Positions 1 to 8,631 of a stretch of 48,560 nt of DNA are shown here, piece after piece. Source of the DNA: Gracilibacillus ureilyticus (GTDB lineage: Bacteria > Bacillota > Bacilli > Bacillales > Amphibacillaceae). Location of the stretch: NCBI RefSeq assembly GCF_900111195.1, contig NZ_FOGL01000011.1, positions 93,793-142,352 on the forward strand. Reading direction: 5' to 3'. The position numbers were made by a program, and so were the translations under genes. Positions within the stretch are counted from its first letter, which is position 1; every line of letters starts with the position of its first letter. Under the pieces are notes generated by a model, which saw nothing but the letters and a program-made list of their open reading frames with translations, ran no database searches and was not told where the DNA came from.

Positions 1-102
1 TCAGCGCCCCTCCGAAAGCCATCGCTCTAATTTTCTTAGACGCGAAGACGTTCAGCGCCCCTCTGAAAGTCATCACGCCAAGTTTCCCAGACGCGAAGGT
101 GT
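1..102. repeat. Two-copy 51-bp tandem repeat at the window edge
   Basis: Units 1-51 and 52-102 differ at 10 of 51 positions (about 80% identity). The period is 17 codons, so any open frame repeats in protein: the + frame reads QRPSESH...RRE-D/G-V twice (open from 2 to 199), and one minus frame from an ATG at 106-104 reads FAS-KxxxMxFxGALNV twice and runs off the window. A third frame gives a 25-residue minus-strand ORF at 36-113 starting MEDEHLRV, with a weak AAGGA upstream. Six of the ten differences fall in third positions of the + frame, too few to prove coding. The array may continue left of the window. I recall similar sequences dispersed in Bacillaceae intergenic DNA, but this is memory only. 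Confidence 0.8.
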
Positions 103-207
103 TCATCCTCCATATAAGATCCTTAGGCCGCACTTCCTCGCAGCTGTCATCAGTAAGTGCACAATTTCATCCAATTTTTTTCAGCACGTTTATGAATAAT
201 CAGCCAA

Positions 208-222
208 AATTTTCATAAAATC
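208..222 (+). promoter_or_regulatory. Candidate CodY box upstream of asnO
   Basis: AATTTTCATAAAATC matches the CodY consensus AATTTTCWGAAAATT at 13 of 15 positions and lies about 110 bp before the asnO start. CodY control of amino-acid synthesis genes is well known in Bacilli, but single boxes occur by chance in AT-rich DNA. The rest of 103-334 holds no other gene I can support. A SigE-like -10 (CATAAATT, 287-294) has only a poor -35. Confidence 0.35.
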
Positions 223-334
223 CCTGCCACAAGCCTTGGGACGGAAACTGTATGTATAAATAGCAATCATTTTTATTTTTTTTACGCATAAATTAGTAAG
301 AGCAATCAGGCTATGGAAGGTATGGTGAACAAGT

Positions 335-2182
335 ATGTGTGGGATTATTGGCTGGATAGATTTTACAAGAAGATTAGATCAGGACCAGGGACAATTAAGT
401 CGTATGACAGATGAATTAGCTCATCGCGGACCAGATGAATATGGTTATTGGTATGATCAGCATGTAGGTTTCGGACAGCGGCGGCTCGTTGTCGTTGATC
501 CTGCCGGTGGGAAACAACCGATGATTGCAGATAAGAACGATGCAAAATATGTGCTCGTATATAATGGAGAATTGTACAACACGGAAGAAATAAGAATAGA
601 ATTAATTAAGAAAGGCTGGAGATTCCATTCTCACTCCGATACCGAAGTTCTATTAAAAAGTTATATGGAATGGGGTGAAGAACATGTAGAAAGGCTTAAT
701 GGGATTTTTGCTTATGCTATATGGGATTCATCAAAAGAGCAGTTGTTCCTCTGTCGTGACCGTTTAGGAGTAAAACCACTGTTCTATAAAGAACACCAGC
801 AGGGATTATTGTTCGGATCAGAGATAAAGGCAATCCTCAGTCATGAGGAAGTAGCGCCAGTAATCACTGCAGAAGGCTTATCAGAATTGTTTGCACTTGG
901 CCCATCAAGAACACCGGGAAATGGAGTATTTTCTGAAATAAAAGAATTGCGGGCAGGTCATGCAGGAATTTTTGATAGAAATGGCTGGAAAGTTTCCAGG
1001 TACTGGAATGTAAAAAGCGAAAAACATGACCATAGTGTAGAAGAAACTGCTGCCAATGTCAGGAAACTGTTAGTGGATGCTGTGGAACGCCAACTCGTAT
1101 CAGATGTGCCGCTCGGAACATTTTTATCTGGCGGCGTTGATTCCAGTGCCATTACAGCAATAGCGGCAAACTATTTAAAAAAGTACAATCAGGCTTCATT
1201 AAACACGTTTTCCATTGATTACGAAGAGAATGATCGATATTTTAAACAAAGTGATTTCCAGCCAAATCAGGATAAACCATTTATAGAAAAAATGGTCAAT
1301 ACGTTCCATACAGAACATACAGCATATGAGATGGATAATGATACACTTGTACAATTACTGAAAGATGCTGTAACTTACCGGGATTTACCTGGAATGGCTG
1401 ATGTCGATTCATCCTTGTTATGGTTCTGTAAACAAACCAAAAAGCAAGTAACTGTTGCGTTATCAGGAGAATGTGCGGATGAAATATTTGGTGGTTATCC
1501 ATGGTTTTACCGGAAAGAAGATTTAGAACGTGAAGGCTTTCCCTGGATCCGTTCCTCTGAAGTCAGGCAACAACTATTACGCAAGGATATACAATCAAAA
1601 GTGCATTTGAAAGAATATGCTGTTCAGCGTTATAAAGAGACGGTAGATGAAACTCCCCTTTTGGAAAGTGATAACAAAGAAGAGCAATATCGCAGGCAAA
1701 TGTTCTACCTTAATATGCAATGGTTTATGCCTACACTGCTTGATCGAAAAGACAGAATGAGTATGGGAGCAAGCTTTGAAGCCCGAGTCCCTTTCAGTGA
1801 TCACCGGCTTGTCGAATATGTCTGGAACATTCCCTGGGAAATTAAAACACACGGTAACCGTGAAAAAGGGATATTAAGAAAAGCGCTGGAAGGAATTTTA
1901 CCTGATGAAATTCTCTACCGCAAGAAAAGTCCATACCCGAAAACACATCACCCCGCATATACTAAAGCAGTCGTTCAATGGATGGAGGAAATTATTGAGG
2001 ACAGTAATTCCCGGATATTTGAGATCTTGGACCGGGCATCTGTAATAGAACTTGTGAAAAATAAAGCGACAAATATTCAGACACCATGGTTTGGACAATT
2101 AATGACAGGACCGCAGCTGCTAGCTCATTTAGCTCAAATTGATTATTGGCTGAAGAAATATGAGGTTCAAATAAAAATATAA
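335..2182 (+). CDS. asnO: Asparagine synthetase (glutamine-hydrolysing), AsnO type
   Basis: Makes asparagine from aspartate, ATP and glutamine in the cytoplasm. The protein starts MCGIIG, so Cys2 becomes the N-terminal nucleophile of the class II glutaminase domain (about 1-210; RGPD at 31-34, YNGELYN at 76-82). The synthetase domain carries the pyrophosphate-loop SGGVDSS (265-271) and a later SGECADEIFGGYPWF segment. The 615-residue length and the KKSPYPKTHHP region match B. subtilis AsnO, the sporulation-associated paralogue, better than AsnB or AsnH. GGAAGG at 315-320 is the likely ribosome site for the ATG at 335. Regulation may involve the upstream CodY-like box; a SigE promoter as in B. 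subtilis is not convincingly visible. Monocistronic or co-transcribed with the small downstream gene. Confidence 0.93.
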   Translation: MCGIIGWIDFTRRLDQDQGQLSRMTDELAHRGPDEYGYWYDQHVGFGQRRLVVVDPAGGKQPMIADKNDAKYVLVYNGELYNTEEIRIELIKKGWRFHSHSDTEVLLKSYMEWGEEHVERLNGIFAYAIWDSSKEQLFLCRDRLGVKPLFYKEHQQGLLFGSEIKAILSHEEVAPVITAEGLSELFALGPSRTPGNGVFSEIKELRAGHAGIFDRNGWKVSRYWNVKSEKHDHSVEETAANVRKLLVDAVERQLVSDVPLGTFLSGGVDSSAITAIAANYLKKYNQASLNTFSIDYEENDRYFKQSDFQPNQDKPFIEKMVNTFHTEHTAYEMDNDTLVQLLKDAVTYRDLPGMADVDSSLLWFCKQTKKQVTVALSGECADEIFGGYPWFYRKEDLEREGFPWIRSSEVRQQLLRKDIQSKVHLKEYAVQRYKETVDETPLLESDNKEEQYRRQMFYLNMQWFMPTLLDRKDRMSMGASFEARVPFSDHRLVEYVWNIPWEIKTHGNREKGILRKALEGILPDEILYRKKSPYPKTHHPAYTKAVVQWMEEIIEDSNSRIFEILDRASVIELVKNKATNIQTPWFGQLMTGPQLLAHLAQIDYWLKKYEVQIKI

Positions 2183-2220
2183 ATTAACATGGGGACGAGA
2201 AAGAGAAAGTAGTGACTGTA

Positions 2221-2664
2221 ATGATGAAAAGAATTATTGTTATCATTCTATTTTTATCTAATCCACTTATTATCCAGGCGATTGACAGGGGCTATCCTTT
2301 TGTGATTTTTGACGGAAAAATTTATAAAGTGTCAGAAGAGCATGTAAATGAAGAGCAGATTGGGCGAAAAATCGGCCAGGTAACTTCGAATCCAGATAAA
2401 AACGGCCATTACTATGGAAACGCCTCTAACTATTATCCAATAGGAACAATATACTATGAGATTAAACAAATGAAAACAAATGAAGGCATATCCGTTTATT
2501 ACGATGATAAATACATGAAAGCAGTTTTCATAGAAAAAGCACCATTCCATTGGAAGAATTGGTTTATACCTTCTATGCCATATCTGTTTTTATTATCACT
2601 AGTTGTATTATATGTTGTAAGGGAAGAATATAGGAAGCAAGTCCTCAAAAAATCAAGTTTCTAA
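2221..2664 (+). CDS. Small secreted or membrane-anchored hypothetical protein
   Basis: Not recognised. About 147 residues. An N-terminal hydrophobic stretch (roughly residues 4-21) ending near IIQA looks like a signal peptide or anchor. A polar extracytoplasmic segment of about 90 residues follows (GYPFVIFDGKIYKV, an Asn/Tyr-rich stretch, then GTIYYEIKQ). A second hydrophobic helix lies near the C-terminus (WFIPSMPYLFLLSLVVLYVV), followed by a basic tail. It resembles many small Firmicute proteins with one extracellular domain between two helices. The start is uncertain: GTG 2212 and ATG 2221 or 2224 are in frame and no strong Shine-Dalgarno decides. It follows asnO by about 40 bp without a visible terminator. 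Confidence 0.6.
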   Translation: MMKRIIVIILFLSNPLIIQAIDRGYPFVIFDGKIYKVSEEHVNEEQIGRKIGQVTSNPDKNGHYYGNASNYYPIGTIYYEIKQMKTNEGISVYYDDKYMKAVFIEKAPFHWKNWFIPSMPYLFLLSLVVLYVVREEYRKQVLKKSSF

Positions 2665-2692
2665 AAATATTCACAAATAGAAAAGATACGGA

Positions 2693-2745
2693 TTCCCCCT
2701 TTCATCACAGCAATAAGCAATCTGCTAGTGATCATTGGGGGATTA
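2693..2745. other. Long interrupted hairpin before the GH13-like gene
   Basis: CCCCC (2695-2699), ATCAC (2704-2708) and AGCA (2709-2712) pair with TGCT (2723-2726), GTGAT (2728-2732) and GGGGG (2737-2741), with an internal loop and one bulge. No T-run follows, so it is a poor intrinsic terminator on this strand. It may still end or stabilise the upstream transcript. Confidence 0.45.
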
Positions 2746-2783
2746 AAATTTCCTCTGATCAAAGGTCTCCCTTCAACTATTGA

Positions 2784-2811
2784 TTGACAATTTATCTTAG
2801 TCTTGGATAAT
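2784..2811 (+). promoter_or_regulatory. SigA-type promoter for the GH13-like gene
   Basis: TTGACA (2784-2789), a 16-bp spacer and GATAAT (2806-2811). Transcription would begin near 2818, so the upstream in-frame ATG at 2817 cannot be the main start. This supports the ATG at 2847, which has AAAAGGGGA before it. Confidence 0.7.
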
Positions 2812-2846
2812 GGAAGATGGATATTGATAGTAAAAGGGGACGTTTT

Positions 2847-4247
2847 ATGAATAAGATAAAAAAAGGCGCAGTTGCTGCCATAGTATGTTTCATTCTGATG
2901 ATACCTGCAATTCCTTTACATGCCGCTGATCAACTGGATGAAAGAATCTATTACATACTTGTTGACCGTTTTGTAAATGGAAATAATGAAAATGATCACA
3001 ACATTAATGTGGAAGACCCGGAGGCGTACCATGGCGGAGATATTGCAGGTATTATTGATAAGCTTCCGGAGATTAAACAAAAAGGCTTCAGTGCAATTAA
3101 TTTAAGTCCAATTATGGTATCAGAGTCATACCATGGTTTTGACACAACTGATCACCAATTAATAGATGAACAATTTGGTACAATGGAAGATTTAAAAGAA
3201 CTTGTTGAACAAGCCCATGAACAGGATATAAAAGTAATCCTGGACTTTGTTATTTCCCAAGTCAGCTCCAGTCATCCATTTGCTTCAGCAGAACAAGTCG
3301 GTGGATACTTTGATCAATCCTTGTCAAAATTGGAGATAACTAGTGAATCAACTAGCTACATAAATGATGCAATAAAGTTATGGGTTGAGGAAGCTGGTGT
3401 TGATGGAATTCATGTATATGCGGATGAACCGGAAAATGGAGAATTAATTGATCGGATTACAGAAAACTTACAAGATCAGGCTTTTGTGATTACGGAAGGA
3501 ACCGATCGATCTGGTATAGCAATGAACCACGATTTTCAACAGGAGGCAGTTAACTTGTTGAGTAATCCCGGTGAGTCGCTCGAACCGCTTTTTGATCAGG
3601 AATATGCTTTCACTGCAAATGGTATTAACTATATGGAATCTGTCTTAACTAGCCGTTTTGCTTTTGAAGCGGTAAGGGAAGGCTACCACCCTGTTACGAG
3701 ATGGAAACTTGCCTCTACATTGCTATACACATTACCAGGTTCTTCACTATTCTATCAGGGTGGAGAAGTACCGATGGATAATGGACAGGCAGAGCCTGAT
3801 CACAGAATGGCAGAATTGAATAAAGAAGATGAAGAAATCATACAGCATCTTGAAAAGTTATCACAAATTCGTGAATCATCCCAGGCTTTATCAGAAGGTG
3901 AGCTGGAATTAGTGGGGCAGGCAGGTGCAATGACTGTATTTAAGCGTACATCTGCTGAGGAAACGATGTATATCGCGGTAAATAATGATACAAAAACACA
4001 GGTAGTACCAGTGGAAGATATCGATTCAGATATGCAGCTTACCGGGCTCCTGGAAGATGATATTGTAAGGCGGCAGGATGATGGGACATATCGCATCGCA
4101 CTGGAACGTGAAACAAGTAATATCTTTATTGTAGAAGAAAATAAAGGAATCAACTGGTTTTTCATCACAATGATGGTCATTATCTTCGGAGGATTTGTCG
4201 CTTTTATTACAGCACTTAATATAAAAGTAAAGCATCGAACAAAATAA
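2847..4247 (+). CDS. Secreted, C-terminally anchored GH13 amylase-like protein, probably catalytically inactive
   Basis: 466 residues. Signal peptide 1-26 (ending LHAA), then the GH13 (beta/alpha)8 fold: IYYILVDRFVNG, YHGGD (61-65), and later VTRWKLASTLLYTLPGSSLFYQGGE. A C-terminal beta domain follows, then one membrane helix (about 437-458) and a basic cytoplasmic tail. Active Bacillaceae relatives have DFVxNH, GYRLDxVKH, GEVW and DNHDxxR. Here the matching segments are DFVISQ (133-138), GIHVYADE (187-194, Tyr191 where the nucleophile Asp belongs), ITEGTD (215-220) and ESVLTSR (264-270). All four conserved regions have lost key residues, so this is most likely a pseudoenzyme, perhaps a surface glucan-binding protein. 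The frame is intact with normal codon use, which argues against simple decay. Start chosen from the AAAAGGGGA site and the promoter position. Confidence 0.8.
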   Translation: MNKIKKGAVAAIVCFILMIPAIPLHAADQLDERIYYILVDRFVNGNNENDHNINVEDPEAYHGGDIAGIIDKLPEIKQKGFSAINLSPIMVSESYHGFDTTDHQLIDEQFGTMEDLKELVEQAHEQDIKVILDFVISQVSSSHPFASAEQVGGYFDQSLSKLEITSESTSYINDAIKLWVEEAGVDGIHVYADEPENGELIDRITENLQDQAFVITEGTDRSGIAMNHDFQQEAVNLLSNPGESLEPLFDQEYAFTANGINYMESVLTSRFAFEAVREGYHPVTRWKLASTLLYTLPGSSLFYQGGEVPMDNGQAEPDHRMAELNKEDEEIIQHLEKLSQIRESSQALSEGELELVGQAGAMTVFKRTSAEETMYIAVNNDTKTQVVPVEDIDSDMQLTGLLEDDIVRRQDDGTYRIALERETSNIFIVEENKGINWFFITMMVIIFGGFVAFITALNIKVKHRTK

Positions 4248-4264
4248 TTGTTCGATGCTTTTTT
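4229..4264. terminator. Bidirectional terminator between the GH13-like gene and the MATE gene
   Basis: AGCATCGAAC (4231-4240) pairs with GTTCGATGCT (4250-4259), loop of nine, followed by a T-run. The stop codon of the upstream gene lies in the loop. Confidence 0.9.
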
Positions 4265-5600
4265 AAACGAAAGCTTTTCTAACCCAGACTTTTGATCTCC
4301 ATCTTCGCAGCATCAGCATTCCGCGGAGCCATTCGTCTGCAATAAAGCCGATCCATATACCTGTGAGGCCGAGGCCAAGGAAAATTCCAAAGAACCAGGC
4401 GAAAGTAACACTAACTCCCCACATGGAGAGAATACCCATGAAAACAGGGAATTTGACATCGCCTGCAGCCCGCAGCGCACTTATCACTACTAGATTAAAA
4501 GCCCGGCCCGGTTCTAAAATAACGGTCACTAATAACAGGAAAGCACCTTGCTCAATAATGGTAGGGTCATCAGTGAAGATACCTAACAAGCTTCTATGAA
4601 AAACATAAAAAACAACTGCAGTAATTGTGCTGATTATAATGGAAATCTTTAAACTTTTCATACAGCGCTCATATGCAGAATCTATATTTCCTTCTCCGAT
4701 CATATAGCCAATTAATATTTGTGTCCCTTGTCCGATTGCATGGGAAAAGAGCAAAATAAACATCATTAAATTCTGAACATACACTTTAGTTGTAATTGCA
4801 ACAGTTCCTAACTGTGCAACAAAATAAGTGATAATCATCTGACTGGTATTATAGGAGAGCTGTTCACCGGCAGATGGAACACCAATTCTTAACAGGTCAG
4901 TTACATGGGTTCGTTCATAGCGGTAAAACGATGTAAATGGCAGCTTTTTTTCACTGCGATATATTAATACGAAAGTAATAACAATAAAACCAATAATACG
5001 GCTAATAATCGTTGAATAAGCTACACCTTCCACACCTAATACCGGAAAACCGAATGGACCGAATATAAAAAGATAATTACCGATCACATTCAGAATATTC
5101 ATGCCTATCGTTACATACATGGTGTCCTTTGTATAACCATAGCTTCTTAAAATAGCTGAAATTGTCATAATTAATGCCTGAATAAACATAAACCCGCCAA
5201 CAATATTCATATAAATGGATGCTTCTGCCATTAATTCTGCTGGTAAATCCATTAATTCCAGGATAAAATTACTTAGTAAAAATAAAACAAGACTGATAAT
5301 AAGAGAGAATATCAGATTGAGACTGATAGAAGTCATGGAAATTTTTGCAGCATCCATTTCCTGTTTTGCACCCAGATATTGTGCAACTAAAATAGAAGCA
5401 CCGGCTGCTACGAAACCAAACATTACAATAACAACAGCTAATATTTGATTTGCTACTCCCACCGCTGCAACAGAATGGTCTGAATATTGACTAAGCATTA
5501 ATGTATCCGCATTCCCCATTAACATGTGCAAGAGAATTTCGATAAAAATCGGCCATGTTAAGGCAAAAAGAGTCATTTTCTTTGTGTCTGTATTTTTCAA
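4263..5600 (-). CDS. MATE-family multidrug/cation antiporter
   Basis: Integral membrane exporter driven by Na+ or H+, likely for cationic drugs or metabolites. 445 residues with about 12 hydrophobic helices in two MatE repeats: the first from WPIFIEILLHMLMGNADTLMLS, with conserved GFVAAGASILVAQYLGA, and the second from RIGVPSAGEQLSYNTSQ. This is the normal family length. The start is TTG at 5600-5598, preceded by AGAGGAAG at a good distance; no ATG fits better. It is transcribed convergently to the GH13-like gene, with a shared terminator, and stands alone. Substrate cannot be told from sequence. Confidence 0.88.
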   Translation of the reverse strand: MKNTDTKKMTLFALTWPIFIEILLHMLMGNADTLMLSQYSDHSVAAVGVANQILAVVIVMFGFVAAGASILVAQYLGAKQEMDAAKISMTSISLNLIFSLIISLVLFLLSNFILELMDLPAELMAEASIYMNIVGGFMFIQALIMTISAILRSYGYTKDTMYVTIGMNILNVIGNYLFIFGPFGFPVLGVEGVAYSTIISRIIGFIVITFVLIYRSEKKLPFTSFYRYERTHVTDLLRIGVPSAGEQLSYNTSQMIITYFVAQLGTVAITTKVYVQNLMMFILLFSHAIGQGTQILIGYMIGEGNIDSAYERCMKSLKISIIISTITAVVFYVFHRSLLGIFTDDPTIIEQGAFLLLVTVILEPGRAFNLVVISALRAAGDVKFPVFMGILSMWGVSVTFAWFFGIFLGLGLTGIWIGFIADEWLRGMLMLRRWRSKVWVRKAFV

Positions 5601-5670
5601 GTTACTTCCTCTTTCCTAAAATCTCATTCAAAAATATAACTTTACACTATTTTTTAAGAAAAATAAATAA

Positions 5671-5695
5671 AAAACTTGACATAAAGTCAAGTTTT
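5671..5695 (-). terminator. Terminator downstream of the SDR gene
   Basis: Perfect 10-bp stem AAAACTTGAC/GTCAAGTTTT with loop ATAAA. On the minus strand it is followed by TTTTATTTATTTTT, fitting termination of the SDR transcript before the MATE gene. Confidence 0.75.
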
Positions 5696-5729
5696 AACAT
5701 GAATTCAATATATTTTTAAGAAAAAATCC

Positions 5730-6587
5730 TTAGATTACGGTACCACCGTTTACATGAATGGTTTGTCCTGTGACGTAACTGGAGTCATCACTGGCAAGGT
5801 AAACATAGGCAGGTCCAAGTTCAGCAGGTTCACCAGGTCTACCCATTTCAGTGTCAGAACCGAATATGGACACAGTATGTTCATCAAAAGATGCGGGAAT
5901 TAAAGGTGTCCATATCGGGCCTGGTGCCACACTATTTACACGAATCCCTTTTTTAACCAATGATTTTGCTAAAGACTTGGTGAAAGTGGTGATCGCTCCT
6001 TTGGTACTGGAATAGTCAATTAGACTTTCATTGCCTTGGAAAGCCGTAATAGAGGATGTATTAATTATTGTGCTTCCTTTTCCCATATGCGGGAGTGCGG
6101 CTCTGGTCAGGTAGAAATAGGAAAAAATATTAGTTCGGAACGTTTTCTCTAATTGTTCATCAGTTATTTGCAGAAAATCCTGCTGTGGATACTGTACTGC
6201 AGCATTATTGACAAGTATATCGATATTTTTATATTCATTGATCATATTTTCAATAACTTGATTACAAAAAGCACTGCTTGAAATATCACCGCGGAAAAGG
6301 CTGCAACTGACTCCTTCTGATTCGACCTGTTTTTTCGTTTCTGCTGCATCTTTATCTTCATCAAAGTATATAATACCAACATTCGCGCCTTCACGGGCGA
6401 AGTGAATAGCGACAGCACGGCCAATGCCACTGTCCCCTCCAGTGATAACAGCAGTTTTTCCTTTCAATTTATCTGCACCTTGATAGTCTGGCTGGATACT
6501 GACAGGAAGTGGGTTCATTTCACTTTCCAATCCTGGCTGACGATCCTGATGCTGTTTTGGTAATACTTCTTTTGTTTTATTAGCCAT
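5730..6587 (-). CDS. Short-chain dehydrogenase/reductase, general-stress type (YdaD/YhxC-like)
   Basis: Cytoplasmic NAD(P)-dependent oxidoreductase of 285 residues with unknown substrate. Rossmann motif TGGDSGIGR near residue 48, NNAA in the fourth strand, catalytic Ser in INTSSIT and YxxxK in DYSSTKGA, then VNSVAPGPIWTPL and the C-terminal YVTGQTIHVNGG. The N-terminal extension with PKQHQDRQPG and the region preceding it is typical of the Bacillus group around YdaD, a SigB-controlled general stress protein. No SigB promoter is clear here. Start chosen at ATG 6587, with GGAGAG at 6598-6601; an upstream in-frame GTG at 6596 sits on the ribosome site. A small inverted repeat (ACTAGTT/AACTAGT, 6603-6619) lies just upstream. 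Confidence 0.87.
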   Translation of the reverse strand: MANKTKEVLPKQHQDRQPGLESEMNPLPVSIQPDYQGADKLKGKTAVITGGDSGIGRAVAIHFAREGANVGIIYFDEDKDAAETKKQVESEGVSCSLFRGDISSSAFCNQVIENMINEYKNIDILVNNAAVQYPQQDFLQITDEQLEKTFRTNIFSYFYLTRAALPHMGKGSTIINTSSITAFQGNESLIDYSSTKGAITTFTKSLAKSLVKKGIRVNSVAPGPIWTPLIPASFDEHTVSIFGSDTEMGRPGEPAELGPAYVYLASDDSSYVTGQTIHVNGGTVI

Positions 6588-6638
6588 ATGATTCACTCTC
6601 CAACTAGTTTTTAACTAGTATGGCTAAAAGAAATTAGA

Positions 6639-7508
6639 TCATGTAATATCTTTCGGTGACTGGTTTAGGAAAAATAATGCAATAGTTCCCGGGCCTGCAT
6701 GGGCACCTATCGAAGATCCGACCATATTTATTTTAATTTTTTTTACATTCCATTTCTCACGGATCATTTCTGCAAGATTATTTGCAGTATCAAGAGCATC
6801 TCCATGACTAATAGCAACCATTTGATTATCAAGGTCTGTCCCGCGTTCTTCCATCAGTTCAATCATACGCTTTAATACTTTTTTTGATCCGCGTACCTTT
6901 TCGAGTGGGATCAGTTTCCCATCCTCCATATGCAATAGTGGTTTAACTTTTAGCAAAGTCCCCACAAATGCTGCTGTTTTACTAACACGGCCTCCGCGAT
7001 ATAAATACTCTAAATCATCTACTGTAAAAATATGTTCCATACTTTCATAGTAATACTTACTCACTACCAGTATTTCTTCAACAGTTGCGCCATTATTAGC
7101 TGCCTCTGCCGCTTTCAGTACTACTAGTCCATATCCTAAAGAAGCACATTTTGTATCAAGCACATGCAATTGGAAGTCAGGATATCTCTGTTTAATTTCT
7201 TCTTCCATTAATTTCGCTGCCTGATATGTACCAGATAATTCTGAAGAAAAAGCAAGATAAACAACCTCATTTCCTTCTTTTGCATGCTTCTCAAATGTGT
7301 CATGGAAAACCTGTGCACTTACTTGGGATGTCTTTGGTGACTTGCCTTCACGCATGGCATCGTAAACTTTTTTAGAGGAAATCGAGATACCATCTTCATA
7401 GTTCTCTCCATCAAGCTGAACTGTCAGCGGAACCATTTCTATATGATATTTTTCATAATCTTCCTTAGATAAATCGGATGCAGAGTCAGCAATTATTTTT
7501 ACTGTCAT
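6639..7508 (-). CDS. yitS: DegV-family fatty-acid-binding protein (YitS-like)
   Basis: 289 residues. DegV proteins bind a fatty acid and present it to fatty-acid kinase FakA. Visible marks are the N-terminal KIIADSASDLS, a Thr/Ser-rich site in SPKTSQVS and FSSELSGTYQAA, the YLYRGGRVSK motif, and the C-terminal SSIGAHAGPGTIALFF. All are typical of a complete family member. Start chosen at ATG 7508 because AAAGGAGG lies at 7515-7522; the longer in-frame ATG at 7538 has no such site. Divergent from the yitT-like gene, as expected for the yitS/yitT neighbourhood of B. subtilis, although there the two are co-oriented as I recall. Paralogues such as DegV are hard to exclude; the symbol rests on context. 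Confidence 0.85.
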   Translation of the reverse strand: MTVKIIADSASDLSKEDYEKYHIEMVPLTVQLDGENYEDGISISSKKVYDAMREGKSPKTSQVSAQVFHDTFEKHAKEGNEVVYLAFSSELSGTYQAAKLMEEEIKQRYPDFQLHVLDTKCASLGYGLVVLKAAEAANNGATVEEILVVSKYYYESMEHIFTVDDLEYLYRGGRVSKTAAFVGTLLKVKPLLHMEDGKLIPLEKVRGSKKVLKRMIELMEERGTDLDNQMVAISHGDALDTANNLAEMIREKWNVKKIKINMVGSSIGAHAGPGTIALFFLNQSPKDIT

Positions 7509-7732
7509 TTGAAAGCCTCCTTTATTTCTTAGGTTCATGTATGTATGCCCTAATTTTGTTTATTATAAGTTTAACCATATCTTTAATCTTCGTCAAAGTA
7601 AATCACGGTAGAAATCCATTTTAAAAAAACACAAATACTTCTTTTGCTATTATACATAATCTATGATGGATTAAAGCGAAATAATACAGGGTATTTATTT
7701 ATAAGATGATTACTCAGGTTGGAGGGATTTTA

Positions 7733-8581
7733 TTGTTCTTAATGGAAGCTAAGCGGATTGCGATCGTTATTGTTGGCGCCATGTTTAACGCAATCGCATT
7801 AAACTTTTTCTTAATTGGTGCCGATGTTTATGCAAGTGGTTTTACAGGGATGTCTCAGATTTTATCAACCATATTCACTGAATATCTTGGATATGAGAAT
7901 ATAAGTACAGGTATAATTTTATTCATATTAAATATTCCTGTAGCCATTCTTGGCTGGTTTAAAGTTGGTAAAGGGTTTACCATTTACAGTTTTTTGTCTG
8001 TAATATTTACTTCTTTATTCTTGGAAATTCTACCTATTATAAAGTTGGCTGATGATATCATACTAAATGCGGTATTCGGTGGAGTTATCGCTGGTATAGG
8101 TGTAGGGATCACATTAAAATGGGGGGCATCTACTGGGGGATCTGATATTGTCGCAATGGTACTATCCAGAATGAAAGATAAGCCAATTGGCGGCTACCTC
8201 ATGATTATTAACGGATTAATCATCCTGGTCGCAGGACTATTGAATGAACCGGAAAATGCCTTATATACACTTGTTGGGTTGTATGTGACAACACGTGTCC
8301 TTGATGGTATTCATACACGTCACGAAAAAGTAACGGCAATGATTGTAACGAAAAAAGCAGATGAGCTCCAGAAAGCAATTCATGATACAATGGTAAGAGG
8401 AATTACCATTTTGCCAGTAACAGGTGCTTATACCAAAGAAGACAAACACATGTTATACTTGGTAATAACTAGGTATGAGCTGTATGACCTAGAAAAAATT
8501 ATTAAAGAAGTTGATGAGAATGCTTTTACGAATGTAGTACAAACAGCAGGAGTATATGGTTTCTTCAGAAGAAATGACTGA
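7733..8581 (+). CDS. yitT: YitT-family membrane protein (DUF161 plus DUF2179)
   Basis: 282 residues. Five to six hydrophobic helices in the first 190 residues, with the conserved FLIGADVYASGFTGMSQ and the glycine-rich KWGASTGGSDIVAM. A cytoplasmic C-terminal DUF2179 domain (about 200-280) reads VTAMIVTKKADELQ through GVYGFF. Function in the cell is unknown; the family is conserved across Firmicutes. I place the start at TTG 7733 because GGAGGG (7721-7726) is six bases upstream; the ATG at 7706 lacks a ribosome site. Lies between yitS-like and BsuPI genes as in B. subtilis yitS-yitT-ipi. Confidence 0.85.
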   Translation: MFLMEAKRIAIVIVGAMFNAIALNFFLIGADVYASGFTGMSQILSTIFTEYLGYENISTGIILFILNIPVAILGWFKVGKGFTIYSFLSVIFTSLFLEILPIIKLADDIILNAVFGGVIAGIGVGITLKWGASTGGSDIVAMVLSRMKDKPIGGYLMIINGLIILVAGLLNEPENALYTLVGLYVTTRVLDGIHTRHEKVTAMIVTKKADELQKAIHDTMVRGITILPVTGAYTKEDKHMLYLVITRYELYDLEKIIKEVDENAFTNVVQTAGVYGFFRRND

Positions 8582-8631
8582 AACTTTCTTTCTTATCAAG
8601 CGACTATTAAAGTAAAAGGGGAGATATAGTG

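Noticed and set aside
3800-4180. 126-residue minus-strand frame inside the GH13-like gene
   Set aside because: Antisense, Ser-rich composition, no start signals. Not a gene.
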